This document shows positions 43,923 to 56,768 of a stretch of 64,000 bases of DNA, in pieces. The notes under the pieces are model-generated. The model made no database searches. It was not told the DNA's origin and saw only the letters and a program-made list of their open reading frames with translations. Within the stretch, counting starts at the first letter, position 1. The number at the start of each line of letters is the position of its first letter. A program made the position numbers and the translations under genes. Source of the stretch: Apostichopus japonicus (lineage: Eukaryota; Echinodermata; Holothuroidea; Aspidochirotida; Stichopodidae); the NCBI RefSeq assembly GCF_037975245.1, contig NC_092582.1:23884577-23948576 (forward strand), given 5' to 3'.

Positions 43923-44782
43923 CATGGGCGGCGATCCTGGGGGAAAGGGGGGATATATCCCCCATGAAAATGGGTGGAGGGGATGTAATACACCATATCC
44001 CCCCACCAAATGTCAGGGATAAGAATTTTTTCATGCATACATTTATGCATCATCGTGAATGTACGGCTCTTTTTTAGCTTCATTTCTCGCCTACCATAAA
44101 CGCAGTGCGATCTTTTCAAATAAACCGTCTTTATAAAGCAAGAATAGTTGACTGTAGGCTTCATTGGCCCTATAACAACAAAATGTATTATTGCGCCGAC
44201 GGTATTGATATAGTACTATGCACCCTCATAGTATTCATATAGGCCCTATAGTAGGCCTACACACGTACATGTTCCCTCGAACAGCTGAGAATCTCATGTT
44301 ACCAGGGTATGCTTAATACACGTTCCACCTGGATGCCCTAGCAATCGGTACCTAGGAATGTAACTGTGTAATTGTGTATTGCATGTGTATAGGCCTATAA
44401 TAGCCTGCATGAGGCCATTTTCTTCATCGAATAATATAACAGAGCTCTCGAACATTCTAACGTAGCGCCTGAAACAAAATTGGCAGGGGCAATTTTCCCA
44501 AAATATCACCCGAAATTTAAAAAAAAAGTATTTTGGATCCTGATTATGAGATATTTCGGACATGATATCCCTATTTTAAAGTTGGGTATATGCCGCTTGG
44601 AAACATCAGGAAGTGCCGTTTCCGGCCATCTAGAGGGTTTGTAAATCTCCCCAAATTTTTGTGTGCTTCGCGCCAACTCATGGTGGCGCTACGCTTAGAT
44701 AGTCAACCAGAGCCGTATATACGGCTCTGATAGTCAACAAGGTCATATCCCCCCCACTCGGAAGTACGGATCGCCGCCCATG
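43923..44782 (-). mobile_element. Inverted copy of the 25433-26276 element
   Basis: The ends CATGGGCGGCGATCC and GGATCGCCGCCCATG enclose the reverse complement of the inner element at 25433. Internal landmarks such as CCTACAGTCAACTAT, TCATAATCAGGATCC and the hairpin core match in opposite order. The flanks TTTCCAAA and TGTACAAA match at only 5 of 8 positions, suggesting an older insertion. Confidence 0.88.
44699..44738. mobile_element. 22-bp perfect palindrome with 9-bp duplication
   Basis: CAGAGCCGTAT followed by its exact reverse complement occupies 44708-44729. It is flanked by ATAGTCAAC on both sides (44699-44707 and 44730-44738). The sister element (around 25480, minus strand) has the uninterrupted site, with a single ATAGTCAAC. 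This is therefore an insertion that is nothing but two abutting 11-bp inverted ends. Confidence 0.9.
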
Positions 44783-45608
44783 TGTACAAATACAGTTGTT
44801 CTTGTTATTTGTAGATTTCATCACATATGCAGACTAAATGTACTGTATCATTTACTTCCATACACGACATCCGTGTATGTGGCTTATGCTGCTTGGGTGT
44901 ATCAAGTCTGTATCTTATTCCGTTAAGATGACCAGAATGAAACTAATCGGTGCTGCTAGCTCTGGAATATTATTTTGTTATCTGGTTTAGAAAAGGCCAA
45001 TTTATCAGGGGGGAAATATTTTTATCTTGATGGCCCTTCAAAGCTGCCTTAAAAATTTCATCGAGACGCATCTAGAAAATGTTCCTCTTTTCCCAGTGAG
45101 AAAATATATTGCATCTTCGTTATCCATCTTTCTAAAACCTGATAACTTCATACGTAATGGAACTGAAGCATCTTATCTTCAATCTATAAAGATATACAGT
45201 ATAGTCATATATCGTAATAATGATAATATCAACAAACTATGAAACAATTATACGATACCACGGGGCAAACTTCTTATGATCTTTATATTTGTTTGTTGTG
45301 TAAACTGTGACTGTCATACAACGGTAAAGTCCGTTATAAATTTAGTTTGTGCTACAGGCTAAGTAAATAGCGATAACAATATGCAAGCAAGTTCCTGATT
45401 AGGAAAGGCAAGATGTTAATATTAATATAGCAAGTTTATGATAACGAAAGATTGATACGAGAATAAGTATATTCATATTTAGAAGGAAAACAAAAAACAT
45501 TTAAAGAATGTTTTTCTATGTTCCGATATGTAACATGTCAAGTGAAAACAGGTTTGGCTTTCTTTCTGGAAATCACTGGTTTATACTGCTGAAAAGCATG
45601 TAGCTTAA

Positions 45609-46297
45609 AGCAGCATTTTGCGTTTTGTCGCCGTTTTCCACTTTTTTGACAAGTCCAACGAGTTTTCTTTACATATACCAAAACAGCAAACTAAGATATT
45701 AGCCAAGTATTTTCCCTGCCAAAAGCGTTGATTGGCGAGTTATGTAGGCCATTTGCAGATAATGAGAAAAGTGTCCACCGACAAATTACACATTTAATAA
45801 TAATCGCATACAGTTTCCCCAACCATGGAGGTAAAACAGACCTCCATGCCCCAACCCGGCACTAGTTTGAATTCAACCAATCAGAGATGCAGGTTAAATT
45901 ACGAGCCGTTGCTAAAAATAGACTCAAAACGTCGAGTTGGTAACTTGGTACAACCAGCGAGCTGGACTCTAACAGCTCTCTGGTACAACCAGGTAGTTTC
46001 CATAACAACTCCCTGGTACAACTGTCATAGACAATCTACACAATCAAGCATGGTGTTGTATTACGTATTGGCCAATGACGTTTCGTAGCTTTTAAATATT
46101 CATGTTATGGGCGAGGTTTATTTGGATCCCAACGGAAAATATCTTAGCGAAAAACAAAGTTGAAATGTGTAAATTTTTCGACTTTTATGCTACCATTTGA
46201 AGTAAGATTTGAATAGATAAGCTAGTTATGTATGTCGTAGGTATCGTGGAATCAGTGAGGTTGAGAAACACCATAGAAAAGGACCCAAAATGCTGCT
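45609..46297 (+). mobile_element. TTAA-flanked TIR element, copy A
   Basis: Ends AGCAGCATTTTG and CAAAATGCTGCT, with TTAA directly outside each (45605-45608 and 46298-46301). A TTAA target is the hallmark of piggyBac-type insertion, though the tips do not begin with the usual CC, so the family call is tentative. It is non-coding; the 87-aa ORF at 45825 is not supported. Confidence 0.75.
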
Positions 46298-46346
46298 TTA
46301 AATAACTTATTATCAAGTTACAATGGATGACACGTTATTGACTTAA

Positions 46347-46917
46347 AGCAGCATTTTGAGTCCTCGACTATGATTTTTTTCAACCTCACTGACTCCACTA
46401 TATAACGACATACATAACTACATGTAGCATATCTATTTATATTTTACTTCAAATGGTGGCATAAAAGTCGAAAAAATTGCAACTTTCAACTTTGTTGTTC
46501 TCCAAGATATTTTCCGTTGGGAACCCAATAAACCTCGCCCATAATATGAATATTTAAACACTACGAACGTCATTGACAGATACGTAATATAACACCACGC
46601 TTGATTTGTGTACAGTCTATATGGCAGTTCTACCAGTGAGTTGCATAACAACTCCCTGGTTGTACCAACGCAAAGTCTTGAATCTATTTTTAGCAACGGC
46701 TCATAACTAAACCTGCATCTCTGATTGGTTGAATTCAAACTAGTGGGTTTGGGAACTGAATGCGATTAATTTTGTAAGTGGAATACTCGCCAATTAACGT
46801 TTTTGGCAGGGAAAAACTTGGCTAATATCTTAATTTGCTGTTTTGTGATTTGATGTATGTCAAAAACTCGATGGACATGTCAAAAAAGTAGAAAACGGCG
46901 ACCAAACGCAAAATGCT
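46347..46917 (-). mobile_element. TTAA-flanked TIR element, copy B (inverted)
   Basis: It starts TTAA + AGCAGCATTTTGAG at 46343 and carries, in opposite order, the landmarks of copy A: CCAATCAGAGATGCAGG reversed, GTTTTGGCAGGGAAAA, then GGCGACCAAACGCAAAATGCT. The last bases of the terminus are diverged (CTCATGAA in place of GCTTTAA). Confidence 0.75.
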
Positions 46918-46929
46918 CATGAATAAACA

Positions 46930-47166
46930 TACTATTCACTGATTGGTGGAATTCAAACTAGTGGATTTGGAGATATGAAAACTTTGTCGAGGACACTTTT
47001 ACTCATTATCGACATAAATCGTTAATTACTCGCTAATTAACGCTCTTGGCAGGGTGTAACTTGGATGGTATCTTAGTTTGCTGTTTTATGATTGATACAT
47101 GTAAAAAAATCGATGCACATGTTAAAAAGATGGAAAAAAGCGACCCAGCGCAAAATGCTGATTTAA
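46930..47166 (-). mobile_element. TTAA-family element, partial copy C
   Basis: It repeats the latter half of copy B (CTGATTGGTGGAATTCAAAC, CTCTTGGCAGGG, AAAGCGACCCAGCGCAAAATGCTG) and ends at TTAA 47163-47166. The three copies lie side by side, which may reflect nested insertion or local rearrangement. Confidence 0.7.
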
Positions 47167-47454
47167 GTTAAATATTACTGTTAGATAAACTTTGAGCTGA
47201 GTTTATCACAGTGTTTTCACCAAGCCAATGTTTGCCAAGTCAAGTCACAAGTCTTTCGCTCAAGTCAAGCGCATAACTGAAGCTTATAAAGTAAGCCTAC
47301 TGATAATCAACGACCAATGCTCAACGAAGCATCTTTGTCAAGTGTTGCGGTCCTGTAAATGACGTGTTTTAGTGAGCTCTTGTTACAACGCAATATTGGA
47401 GGCAACTCTTTTCTACAAGAGTAGTCATTACACTAGGCAGAAACTGAACTAATC

Positions 47455-47740
47455 TTGTCCCCTAATGGAGGGCAGGGGAGGAGCAGAGGGGTAGCTAGGG
47501 GAGGGATAGGCCCATGAATATTTGTCTGTTACACCCAGTCATATACACTGGGCAGCAACTGAACTTCAGTGTAAAACAGGTGTACTTTTACTCTCTCTCA
47601 ATACGCAAATATGACGTTAATACAAAATCATAAGATTTACTGATTCCGTACAGAGACTAACCTTGTACCATAACGGAGGGCAGGGGAGGAGCAGAAGGGT
47701 AGCTACGGGAGGGCAATAGGCCCTCATATATTTGTCTGCC
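47455..47740. repeat. ~80-bp direct repeat, offset about 205 bp
   Basis: GGAGGGCAGGGGAGGAGCAG, then GGGTAGCTA, GGGAGGG, ATAGGCCC and ATATTTGTCTG, occur at about 47465-47525 and again at 47672-47735. This is a local duplication and no coding role is seen. Confidence 0.75.
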
Positions 47741-48870
47741 ACCCCTTGTAAGAATCAAAACTGGAATGACAGAGGTATACATTATAGTATGAAACATTAT
47801 TGTCTGGGTTTCATTGTGTCTGTTGGTGTTAGTTGTACCAGGTGGCAACATCCGCTCCGACTGTTATTACAAAGTACGCAATATAATATCTCAGGGTAGC
47901 TCAGAAGGAACATTGATCACAGAAAATTATGTTAACACATTCTTGGCCAAAAGAAACATGACTCTACATGCTGAAATTTTGTGGTTTTATTTCTGATATT
48001 TGATTTTTCTTATAGAACAATGTAGACTGATGGCACAAACTTTCGACGCTTTATCGAAATTCACGTTTTTCCTGAAGATTTGACGTTTATCTAGAAATGT
48101 CGACACCAAACGTAAACTGAGAATACGAATTAAAGTAAAAATGGATCATTTGTTTAAATTGCATTGTTTCGCTAACAAAGGATCCAGCCGAATGACCCAA
48201 TAATGTCTTAAAGTACAATCGTAGATGAGTGGAGCTGGTGTCATCAACACTGAAGAATGTCACAAACTGAATATCTTGATCTAACAAGTGAACTAAGAGA
48301 TGTTATGATGCACTAAACCCCTCCCCCCTTCCCCTGTAGCCATTCCTTTCGACTCACACCGACCTTCCTTTGACACTCCAGGTATTCAGCATGTCGGTGC
48401 AACGAATATCACCTTTAATTTGTAGAGTGTTTTAGATTTCAATTCTAACCAGTACCTTATATACGGAGCAGTAGTACAACGTCCTTGCTTAGTTTAATAG
48501 TGTAACTATAAATACAATGTACAAAACAACAATAACTCACACGTTGAATTTCAGCTGGAGTCTAACAATTTGTTATATTATACAAAAAGTATAATTAAAC
48601 AAGAATAAATGAACAACGGAAAACTGGCTGGGAATGATAGACAACGAAACAGAGAATTTAAGTTTAAACAGTGAACATAATAATCAGCATCTCATGAATA
48701 ATCATCAACCATATACATTAGCCTTAACTAACTGTCCTTAAAATTCATTACTTTAGGTGTTACATTGATGTTCTGTATGTAATGGTGAACATGTATTATG
48801 AATGGTTGGGCCTACATCACGGACAGAAACGAAGTATACAGTCTCTGGCCCTATACGCCATTCAAAGTTC
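47741..48870. other. Non-coding, nothing assigned
   Basis: No gene, RNA or mobile element was recognised. Short ORFs at 47814-47996 and 48087-48287 lack motifs and splice context. Confidence 0.4.
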
Positions 48871-48874
48871 ATTA

Positions 48875-50512
48875 ATATAAATCAACCCATTTTAAATACC
48901 ATGTACGGCAAACAACCCATTATACCTACCATGTATGCCAATCAATGCATTATGCATACCATGTATGACAATCATCTCATTATAAATACCATGTATGCCA
49001 ATCAACCCATTATACATATCATGTATGACAATCAACTCATTATACATACCAGGTATGCCAATCAATTCACTATACATACCATGTATGCCAATCAACCCAT
49101 TATACATATCATGTATGACAATCAACTCATTATACATACCATGTATGCCAATCAATTCATTATACATACCATGTATGCCAATCAATGCATTATGCATACC
49201 ATGTATGCCAATCAACTCATTATACATACCATGTATGACAATCAACCCATTATACATATCATGTATGACAATCAACCCATTATACATACCATGTATGTCA
49301 ATCAACTCATTATACATACCATGTATGCCAATCAATGCATTATGCATACCATGTATGCCAATCAACTCATTATACATACCATGTATGACAATCAACCCAT
49401 TATACATATCATGTATGACAATCAACTCATTATACATACCATGTATGCCAATCAACCCATTATACATATCATGTATGACAATCAACTCATTATACATACC
49501 ATGTATGCCAATCAATTCATTATACATACCATGTATGCCAATCAACCCATTATACATACCATGTATGGCAATCAACTCATTATACATACCATGTATGCCA
49601 ATCAACCCATTATACATATCATGTATGACAATCAACTCATTATACATACAATGTATGCCAATCAATGCATTATACATACCATGTATGCCAATCAACTCAT
49701 TATGCATACCATGTATGTCAATCAAATTATTATACACACCATGTATGCCAATCAATTCATTATACATACCATGTATGCCAATCACCTCATTATACATACC
49801 ATGTATGCCAATCAATTCATTATACATACCATGTATGACAATCAACTCATTATACATGGTACAGTATGGCAATCAATGCATTATACATACCATGTATGAC
49901 AATCAACTAATTATACATACCATGTATGACAATCAAACCATTAAACATATCATGTATGACAATCAACTTATTATACATACCATGTATGACAATCAATTCA
50001 TTATACATACCATGTATGCCAATCAACTCATTATACATACCATGTATGCCAATCAATTCATTATACATACCATGTATGCCAATCAACCCATTATACATAC
50101 CATGTATGGCAATCAACTCATTATACATACCATGTATGCCAATCAACCCATTATACATATCATGTATGACAATCAACTCATTATACATACAATGTATGCC
50201 AATCAATGCATTATACATACCATGTATGCCAATCAACCCATTATACATACCATGTATGACAATCAACTCATTATACATGGTACAGTATGGCAATCAATTC
50301 ATTATTCATACTGTACCATGAATACAACCAACCCATTATACATACCATGTATGGCAATCAAATTATTATACATACCATGTATGCCAATCAATTCATTATA
50401 CATACCATGTATGCCAATCAACCCATTATACATACCATGTATGACAATCAACTCATTATACATATCATGTATGACTATCAATTCATTATACATACCATGT
50501 ATGACAACAAAG
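48875..50512. repeat. 30-bp tandem array, about 54 copies
   Basis: The unit ATGTATGCCAATCAACTCAT + TATACATACC varies at a few sites (GCC/GAC/GGC, CTC/CCC/TTC/TGC). Because 30 is a multiple of 3 and the unit lacks stops in several frames, it yields ORFs of 365, 527 and 326 aa (MPINSLYIPC-type decapeptides). The variant CATGGTACAGTATGGC occurs at about 49855 and 50278, 423 bp apart, marking a block duplication of about 14 units. Divergence spares no reading frame and splice or start context is absent, so no protein is called. Confidence 0.95.
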
Positions 50513-53500
50513 TGTTGGAGATTGGGTTCTCAAAGTTGTAAATCAAAAGAATGGCTTAGTGTAATATCGATTCAATAAATAATATAATATATAAAATCAA
50601 GGTATATTTGTTTCCACTGACAGAGTATTTTCTGATGGAATCAATATGAAATTTGTGAATAGGGCTAAGGAGCTGAATAGGCTTTGGTCATTCAATGCAC
50701 AAATCATACACAGCAATACAGCAGCATGTCAACGAAATGTGAACAGAAAGATTGTAGCTTGAAACAGAGCACCAAACCAATGTACCAAGAATACATGTTG
50801 TGCATTTCAAACAACACGAAAATTAATATAGTGACCTTTATCTGTCATTTCTTGTTAACCAAAGAGGAAAAATCTACATCTCAGGTGCTGATGACATCTA
50901 CTTTGGTAAGTCTGTCACTAAGTGAAGTCGTATAAAAAACAATTTCTGCTTTCATTTGTCATCAATTGGAGGACTATAAATTCATACATATTTCCCACGT
51001 AAACCTTATTAACTGATTCGTTGCTTATTTAATTTTGTTTGCAAATTTTATACCCACAGAAATATAAAGTTTTAAAGCACTGATTACTACTGTGCTGACC
51101 ACTAATATACTGACTACTACTGTAAGTTATGAAAACAGAACACATTGAGTAAAAAAAACACAACATTCTTATTTCTTCCCCACCCAATTGCTTCCTTTTG
51201 CCTTCCATGAATCTAAAACATGCTTAGTCAATTTGAAGAAAGAAATCAAAACACATTATGACAAATAAATGAGACAAATTACAAACAATAACAGATGATC
51301 TGCAATATTGTCATCAAATTATATTACAGAAGCAATTGTAAAAAACATTCCCCACATTAACCCCCTAATTCTGTGTCTGTATTTTCCTCTTAAAATTAGA
51401 ATTACCCCCCCCCCCCCCATCCACACACACCAACCTCCCTTTATAGAGCAAAACAATATCCTCCCTTTCAGAAAGCAACTCTAACGGAATTAGATTTTTA
51501 TTTAAAGATAGTTTTTATTTCTTAGTCCTGACAGCTGACAATTTCAGTTGTTTCAACAATCCTGATGTTTTATATACAGTTCTAGCAGAGTGTGACCTTG
51601 TTAGAAGCAAGCCATACTTGCCACACTTGTACAGCATGGAAACTAAAGATGATCATTTACTTCTCAGAACCGTTTCCTGATCTTTCACGGTAATTTCCAT
51701 CTGTAAACACCTCTGTGTGTTCCACTCAGTTGAAATCTATCAGTAAAAAATGGAAAGAAAATGAATCTGAACTAGTTTATATTCAGTAAATAGCCAAAAG
51801 GCTCACAAAATAATAAAAGAATAATAAAAGAATTAATAGAAGAGTGAGCTTTGTTAAATAATACAAGAAGATAATGCTACCAATGGTATGAAGTAGTAGG
51901 AACACTGTAAATTTAAAGGAACTTTAAATAATTTAACATAGAATTGACACAACAATTAAATTCAAACCAATTTATGCTGATGTGTTACGTACTAAATCTA
52001 ACATTCTTCACTGGGTGGTGTAGATGTGCACAGCTTTTGCCAAGAGTGAGGTTCATTCATGTGACATTCATGTGTTTCCAACTACTTTAAATGTGTGAAA
52101 GGTGTTAAATTTAAGCCATGATGGTACCAGGACTTGCAAAAGTGGTGCCAAGTCATCTTAAGAAGAGTGAACATGGTAAAAATAGCTTATCAAGAGTACC
52201 ACCTACCCTCCTCACCTCCCTCCCCCTTCCACCTACCACAGATCAAACCAAGAAAACTGGACTCAAAGTCCTAGTCTCTTACTAGACTATCATTAAAAAA
52301 AAATTAAAGAGGGTTGGTAACACAGTAAGAAGGATGAAGCTATCCACTCAAAGACTCTGATTGACCGAGATTTTCCATCAAGTAGATCGACAATGTCAGT
52401 TTGTGGACAGCAAATTAGAATCGCTGGTTAGACTTACAGCAACCAGTCTTAATGTATTTAACATTTTCTCAAATTTACAGACATGGGTATCCGATGACTG
52501 TAATTGCTGGCTACCCAACACAATGTCTCTCACATATGAATTCACTACATGTATAACACAGTTCTATGTAACTGATTGATCTCAATAAGAGTATTTAATT
52601 AAGTGCCAGAAATATGGAATTCACTATTCATCACTTTAGCATGTGAAGTTTAAAGTTTCAAAGTGTTTTAGATGTACACAGCAGGACTCAATTTACCATT
52701 TAATAACATAAGCATGGAGTTCTAGTATTGTAATGAAACTCATGACATCATTGATGATTGTCTAACTGGCTTTAACCTTCACTCTCCATGATCACTGAGT
52801 TGTGTAGAGGCTGGTACATCCTGTACTGTAGTGTTGAAAACATTGGTCACATGCAAGGCAAACAAATGATGAAATATGTAAAAATTCTTGTAGCTGAACT
52901 TATAGATCTATAATGGTTCATAGAGGTCAACAGGTGACCAGATTGCATGGAGGCAGTCTGGCTATTAATGGTAATATTCAAAATGATTTACTAATTTTTA
53001 GACTTTGTGACAACCATTATTACTTTCATATTCATCTTTAGGTCACTTTCACATAGTAGGGCTGGAAAGGGGAGGGAGGGGGGGGGGGGGCTGTGGGTCA
53101 GTGCACAGTTCTCCTTAAGAAGGGTAATGTTGTCTCCCAGTCTCCTTTACATACATAAGCTGGTTCTATCATGAATTATATATTCAAGGTTTAATGACAG
53201 AAGTACATAAGAGAAATTTTAAAGATTCATACAGTTTATCAGCATGTTTTAATGCTACTTAGCTCATTTGTATGTAAACCTGCTGTCAAACATTTGAGCT
53301 GTGATATAAAATGTAATGAATGGGAGTGTTGTTCCCCCCCCCCCCCCCCCTCTTTAAGATAATTTGTAAAATGAAGGGTACTTAGATGCAAAATAGGTGC
53401 TATGTTTTGCCACTCTTGAAACAATGTTGAAGATTTATCAACTGTGTATGATGTACTGCATATACATGTAATTTATATACTGTACTTGAAAAAAATTATT

Positions 53501-54189
53501 GTACAAGCAGTCTCCCTACAAGTGAGGGAGCACCCACTTCCTCCTTGATTTTATTCAGGGGATTAAAGTCCCCACAAATAAAACATGGTTGCAACCCCAC
53601 TGTACCCTCTGTAACAATTTGAATTCTTTTGGGGTGGGTGGGTGGAGGGGGGGGTATGAAATTTGGCCTACATTCATTCCAGGGAGGGGTTGATCATCAT
53701 TACAACTACATTTGTGTAATACACTGTTAAATCTTGCCAATGTATACAACATTAAATGCTTTCAGTTTAGAACAATTTCTGGCAAGCAATGGAAAGAGTT
53801 AAAGAGTAAAATGTCCACCTAGGATAGCATTGAACATGGCACCTCATGAGTCATGGCTGCATGCATATTCAAAAGTTATTCAAATGCTATCACTTCTGGC
53901 AATATTAGTTATATGCTGATGTTAGATCTAAAGATAGCAACTACTGGTAGCATATACTGAAGGAGTCCCTAATTCATCTGATATATTGTATTATTGGGTC
54001 AAAACAATACCAAGATTACAGACATGTGGCAAATGGCAGTGTACATATAACTTCAAAGACTTGATACTTCATAGCTTCTCAATTTCTATCACATCCATGA
54101 TCAGACCAAAGTACATACTAGAACCAGAATGCAAAAATGCATTTTGGTTTTGATAATGTAACATGAGCAGTTTTCTTCATGAATCTGAT
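50513..54189. other. 3.7 kb without recognisable genes
   Basis: AT-rich sequence with poly-C/G runs (51406, 53078, 53333, 53640) and simple repeats. ORFs of 61-83 aa have no motif. No repeat boundary could be placed. Confidence 0.45.
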
Positions 54190-54600
54190 GTAACGTATAG
54201 TGAGGGTGTACATGTTTACAAGGGTTTCATGATTTTACCTCTAATGACCCCAAATGACCTTTGAACTCCACAAAAAATAATATGCTTCTTTAACTCAATG
54301 TGGTACTTCTACACATTAAATTAAAGGTCTGCCCAAGCTGCCAGTATTGTGATATCGTATTTACAAGGTTTTCACAATTTGACCCCTGGTGACCCCAAAT
54401 GAACTTTGACCTCCACCAAAAACAATAGGCTTCTTGCACTTTATGTGGTACTTCTACCCACTAAATGTGAAATTGGTCTGATCTTCTCTTCTTGAGATAT
54501 CATGTTTACAAGCTGGGCGTCACAAACGCACTCATACACACATACGCCATCATGAATACATAGGTTACAATTGTCATTTAAACCAAAAAGGGGCATTTGA
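54190..54600 (+). repeat. Dispersed repeat with CACACA-type tail
   Basis: Two related ~120-bp blocks (GACCCCAAATGACCTTTGA, then CCAC(A/C)AAAAA, TGTGGTACTTCTAC; about 54245 and 54380) are followed by GGGCGTCACAAACGCACTC and TACACACATACGCC. The family resembles the repeat at 56610-58400 and contains single TGACCT half-sites. Confidence 0.6.
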
Positions 54601-54636
54601 TGTTATTTATAGAACTACTTAGGCAGGCTGTCTTCA

Positions 54637-54840
54637 CCTACATACGGCCTGTAGAGTTGATCAAAGGTAACCAACACAATCCATTACCATTTCACTAACT
54701 GACTGTTGAGAAATTATTATATAAAGACTCACCAGACTCACATTCACAAAGGAAGTTATGTCAGCAGTGGTGTGTTACAGCTTGACTTTTCCTTTCACTT
54801 TCTTAAAGGAAATGTACAGAAGAAATGTTTGAAACTGTAT
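54637..54840. repeat. Detached left part of the segmental duplication
   Basis: TGATCAAAGGTAACCAACAC, CCATTACCATTTCA and CACAAAGGAAGTTATGTCA match 29449-29620. The duplication then resumes at 58497, so about 3.6 kb of repeats were inserted into or next to copy 2. Confidence 0.7.
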
Positions 54841-55745
54841 CACCTGGAGGTTAAAGAGAAAATACAAAATATTTCAACTTTCCATTCACTAGATTTATCA
54901 AGGTGAAAATTCATCAGGTCTGTGATCATTTTTGTAACAAACATCAACGTCTTTCCTTGTGTTTTATTAATAACTATATATGAATTATTATAGAGCTGTA
55001 ATCTCAGGGCAGCATATATATTGTTTGCTACTTCTGTTTTTTTTTATTTTTGGGTTTGTTGGACTGACATAGCTAACAGCACAAGACTAATATCACTATT
55101 CAAAGCACCTTTGCCTTTTATCTTAAAGCTGCTCTTTAGGAATACGTTTTGCCTCTGAGGTAATCAATACAATTAGTTATTTACAACTCTTGTAGTGGTA
55201 ACTGATCAACTCCATGTTACCTCCCAAGAGTTTTAAAGCCCCCCCACCCCCCCATAAAAAAAAAAACTTTTGACAAATGCTGGAATTTTTCTACCAAATC
55301 TGTCGTAGTATTGCAACAAGAAATCAAAGCAGAAGCATATGTGCTTGAGTTTGCTGGAAATATCTCTTAAATGGCTAGTACTATAACTGAAGTGAAAAAA
55401 TGTAAATCTTAGACAGAACACATTAAGAGAATCCTTCAACACTACTGAACAATGGCTAAGTACGGAATTCTGAATTGCTTTGGTTTTTACTTGGTTTTTT
55501 ACATTGGTCTGAATGGTCTCGAATCTCCATGATGACCACTCATGAACGACCGTTCGACCGTGGACCGGCAGTAGGCTATAGTTGTTGAAAAACCGGATGC
55601 CGGGTTTTCACTTCTGGGACGTACCCTGATGCTCTTAAAACCGCCAAATTTTCAAGAAAGAAGACAATACTATTGCTGAGAATCAGTCTATCACCCTTAT
55701 AATGTTTCAGAGGGGTGTTGAGGAAACTTTAGAACAGCTTACAAG

Positions 55746-56431
55746 CATGGGCGTCAATCCTGGGGGGGTGGGGCGTGTGGACACTTCCCCCACATTTCGA
55801 TGGGTGGGGGACACACTATCAAATGTTTCCCCTCCCCCCCCACACACACACATTTTAGTGTCCTGGCTCTATTTGGTTATGGCTTACACATCTCAGGCTT
55901 CATATCATCGAATATTAGAAGTTCAGTTCTATGAAAAGTGACCGAAAGTTTTCACATCGGTATGACCTGCAACTTTGTCTGTGTGTTGCGACGAGCGAAA
56001 TTTGAGATCGAAACCACAAGCTGTGTGCGGATAACGGTGTGGCCGGAGCCTACAACTAGTTCAAGAAGTCATGGCACTTATAATAGCTAGAGCCAAAGCC
56101 TGTACATGTTTGTTGGTTAGTTGTAGATGGTGCTTCAAAGACGGTGCCCTTTCCCTAATATTGGGGGAATAGGGAGCATATTCCGTAAAAATTAAGGCCG
56201 CATGAACTTTATTGCAGATTTCCTGAGTGACGAATTTGTAATTTTCTCCCGAAATCACGCAACTAGATGGCTTATCCAGCCTGGTGAGTGCCATCTCCAG
56301 CGATCTGGCAGGTATCGTAATCTGAAATTTTCTTGCTATGCTGCGTGCCAACCGATGGTGGCGCTCCGCTTAGATAGTACTTGCTGCCGGAATACTCGAA
56401 CCCCAAGTTTCAAATCGGGTTGACGCCCCTG
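55746..56431 (-). mobile_element. hAT MITE, 686 bp
   Basis: The ends CATGGGCGTCAATCC and GGGTTGACGCCCCTG have a perfect 8-bp duplication CTTACAAG (55738-55745 and 56432-56439). The hairpin core is at about 56338-56378, in minus orientation. Right next to it (56440-56610) is another core-bearing fragment ending CCTGGCTACACCACTG. Confidence 0.92.
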
Positions 56432-56439
56432 CTTACAAG

Positions 56440-56610
56440 GCCTGTGAAGTGTCATTTTCCTAAGATCTAGGCCTTTTTAGCTAAAAATTTTCAGTATGCT
56501 GCGCGCCAACCCATGGTGGCGCTCCGCTTAGATAGTAACAAGACGCCCTACCAGGAAATGGTCAAGCCCCCCCAGCGCCCCCCCACTGAAAAATTCCTGG
56601 CTACACCACT
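56440..56610 (-). mobile_element. hAT end fragment with hairpin core
   Basis: The core CGCGCCAACCCATGGTGGCG is at about 56500-56519, followed by CTCCGCTTAGATAG, a poly-C run and the terminus CCTGGCTACACCACTG. The element at 55746-56431 appears to have landed inside or beside it. The left end was not found. Confidence 0.6.
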
Positions 56611-56768
56611 GCCCGCAATCGACCAACACCTTCACACAAAGTATGATGCAATACTGAAAATGTTTACATTTGACCTGGAAATGAACACCAAAATCAATAC
56701 TGCTCTTCCACTCGCTATGGCGCATATATATACCAAGTATGACTTCAGTCCACCTTGTTGTTCAGTTA

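Noticed and set aside
43524-43967. 147-aa ORF
   Set aside because: Runs into the end of a transposon; no motif and no splice borders.
48995-50578. 527-aa ORF of decapeptide repeats (and 365/326-aa ORFs in other frames)
   Set aside because: Explained fully by a 30-bp tandem unit lacking stops; open in several frames and on both strands, with no start or splice context.
54706-54906. SGVLQLDF shared with 34479-34661 as a possible conserved peptide
   Set aside because: Different flanks and no matching splice signals; only a short word is shared, so conservation is not shown.
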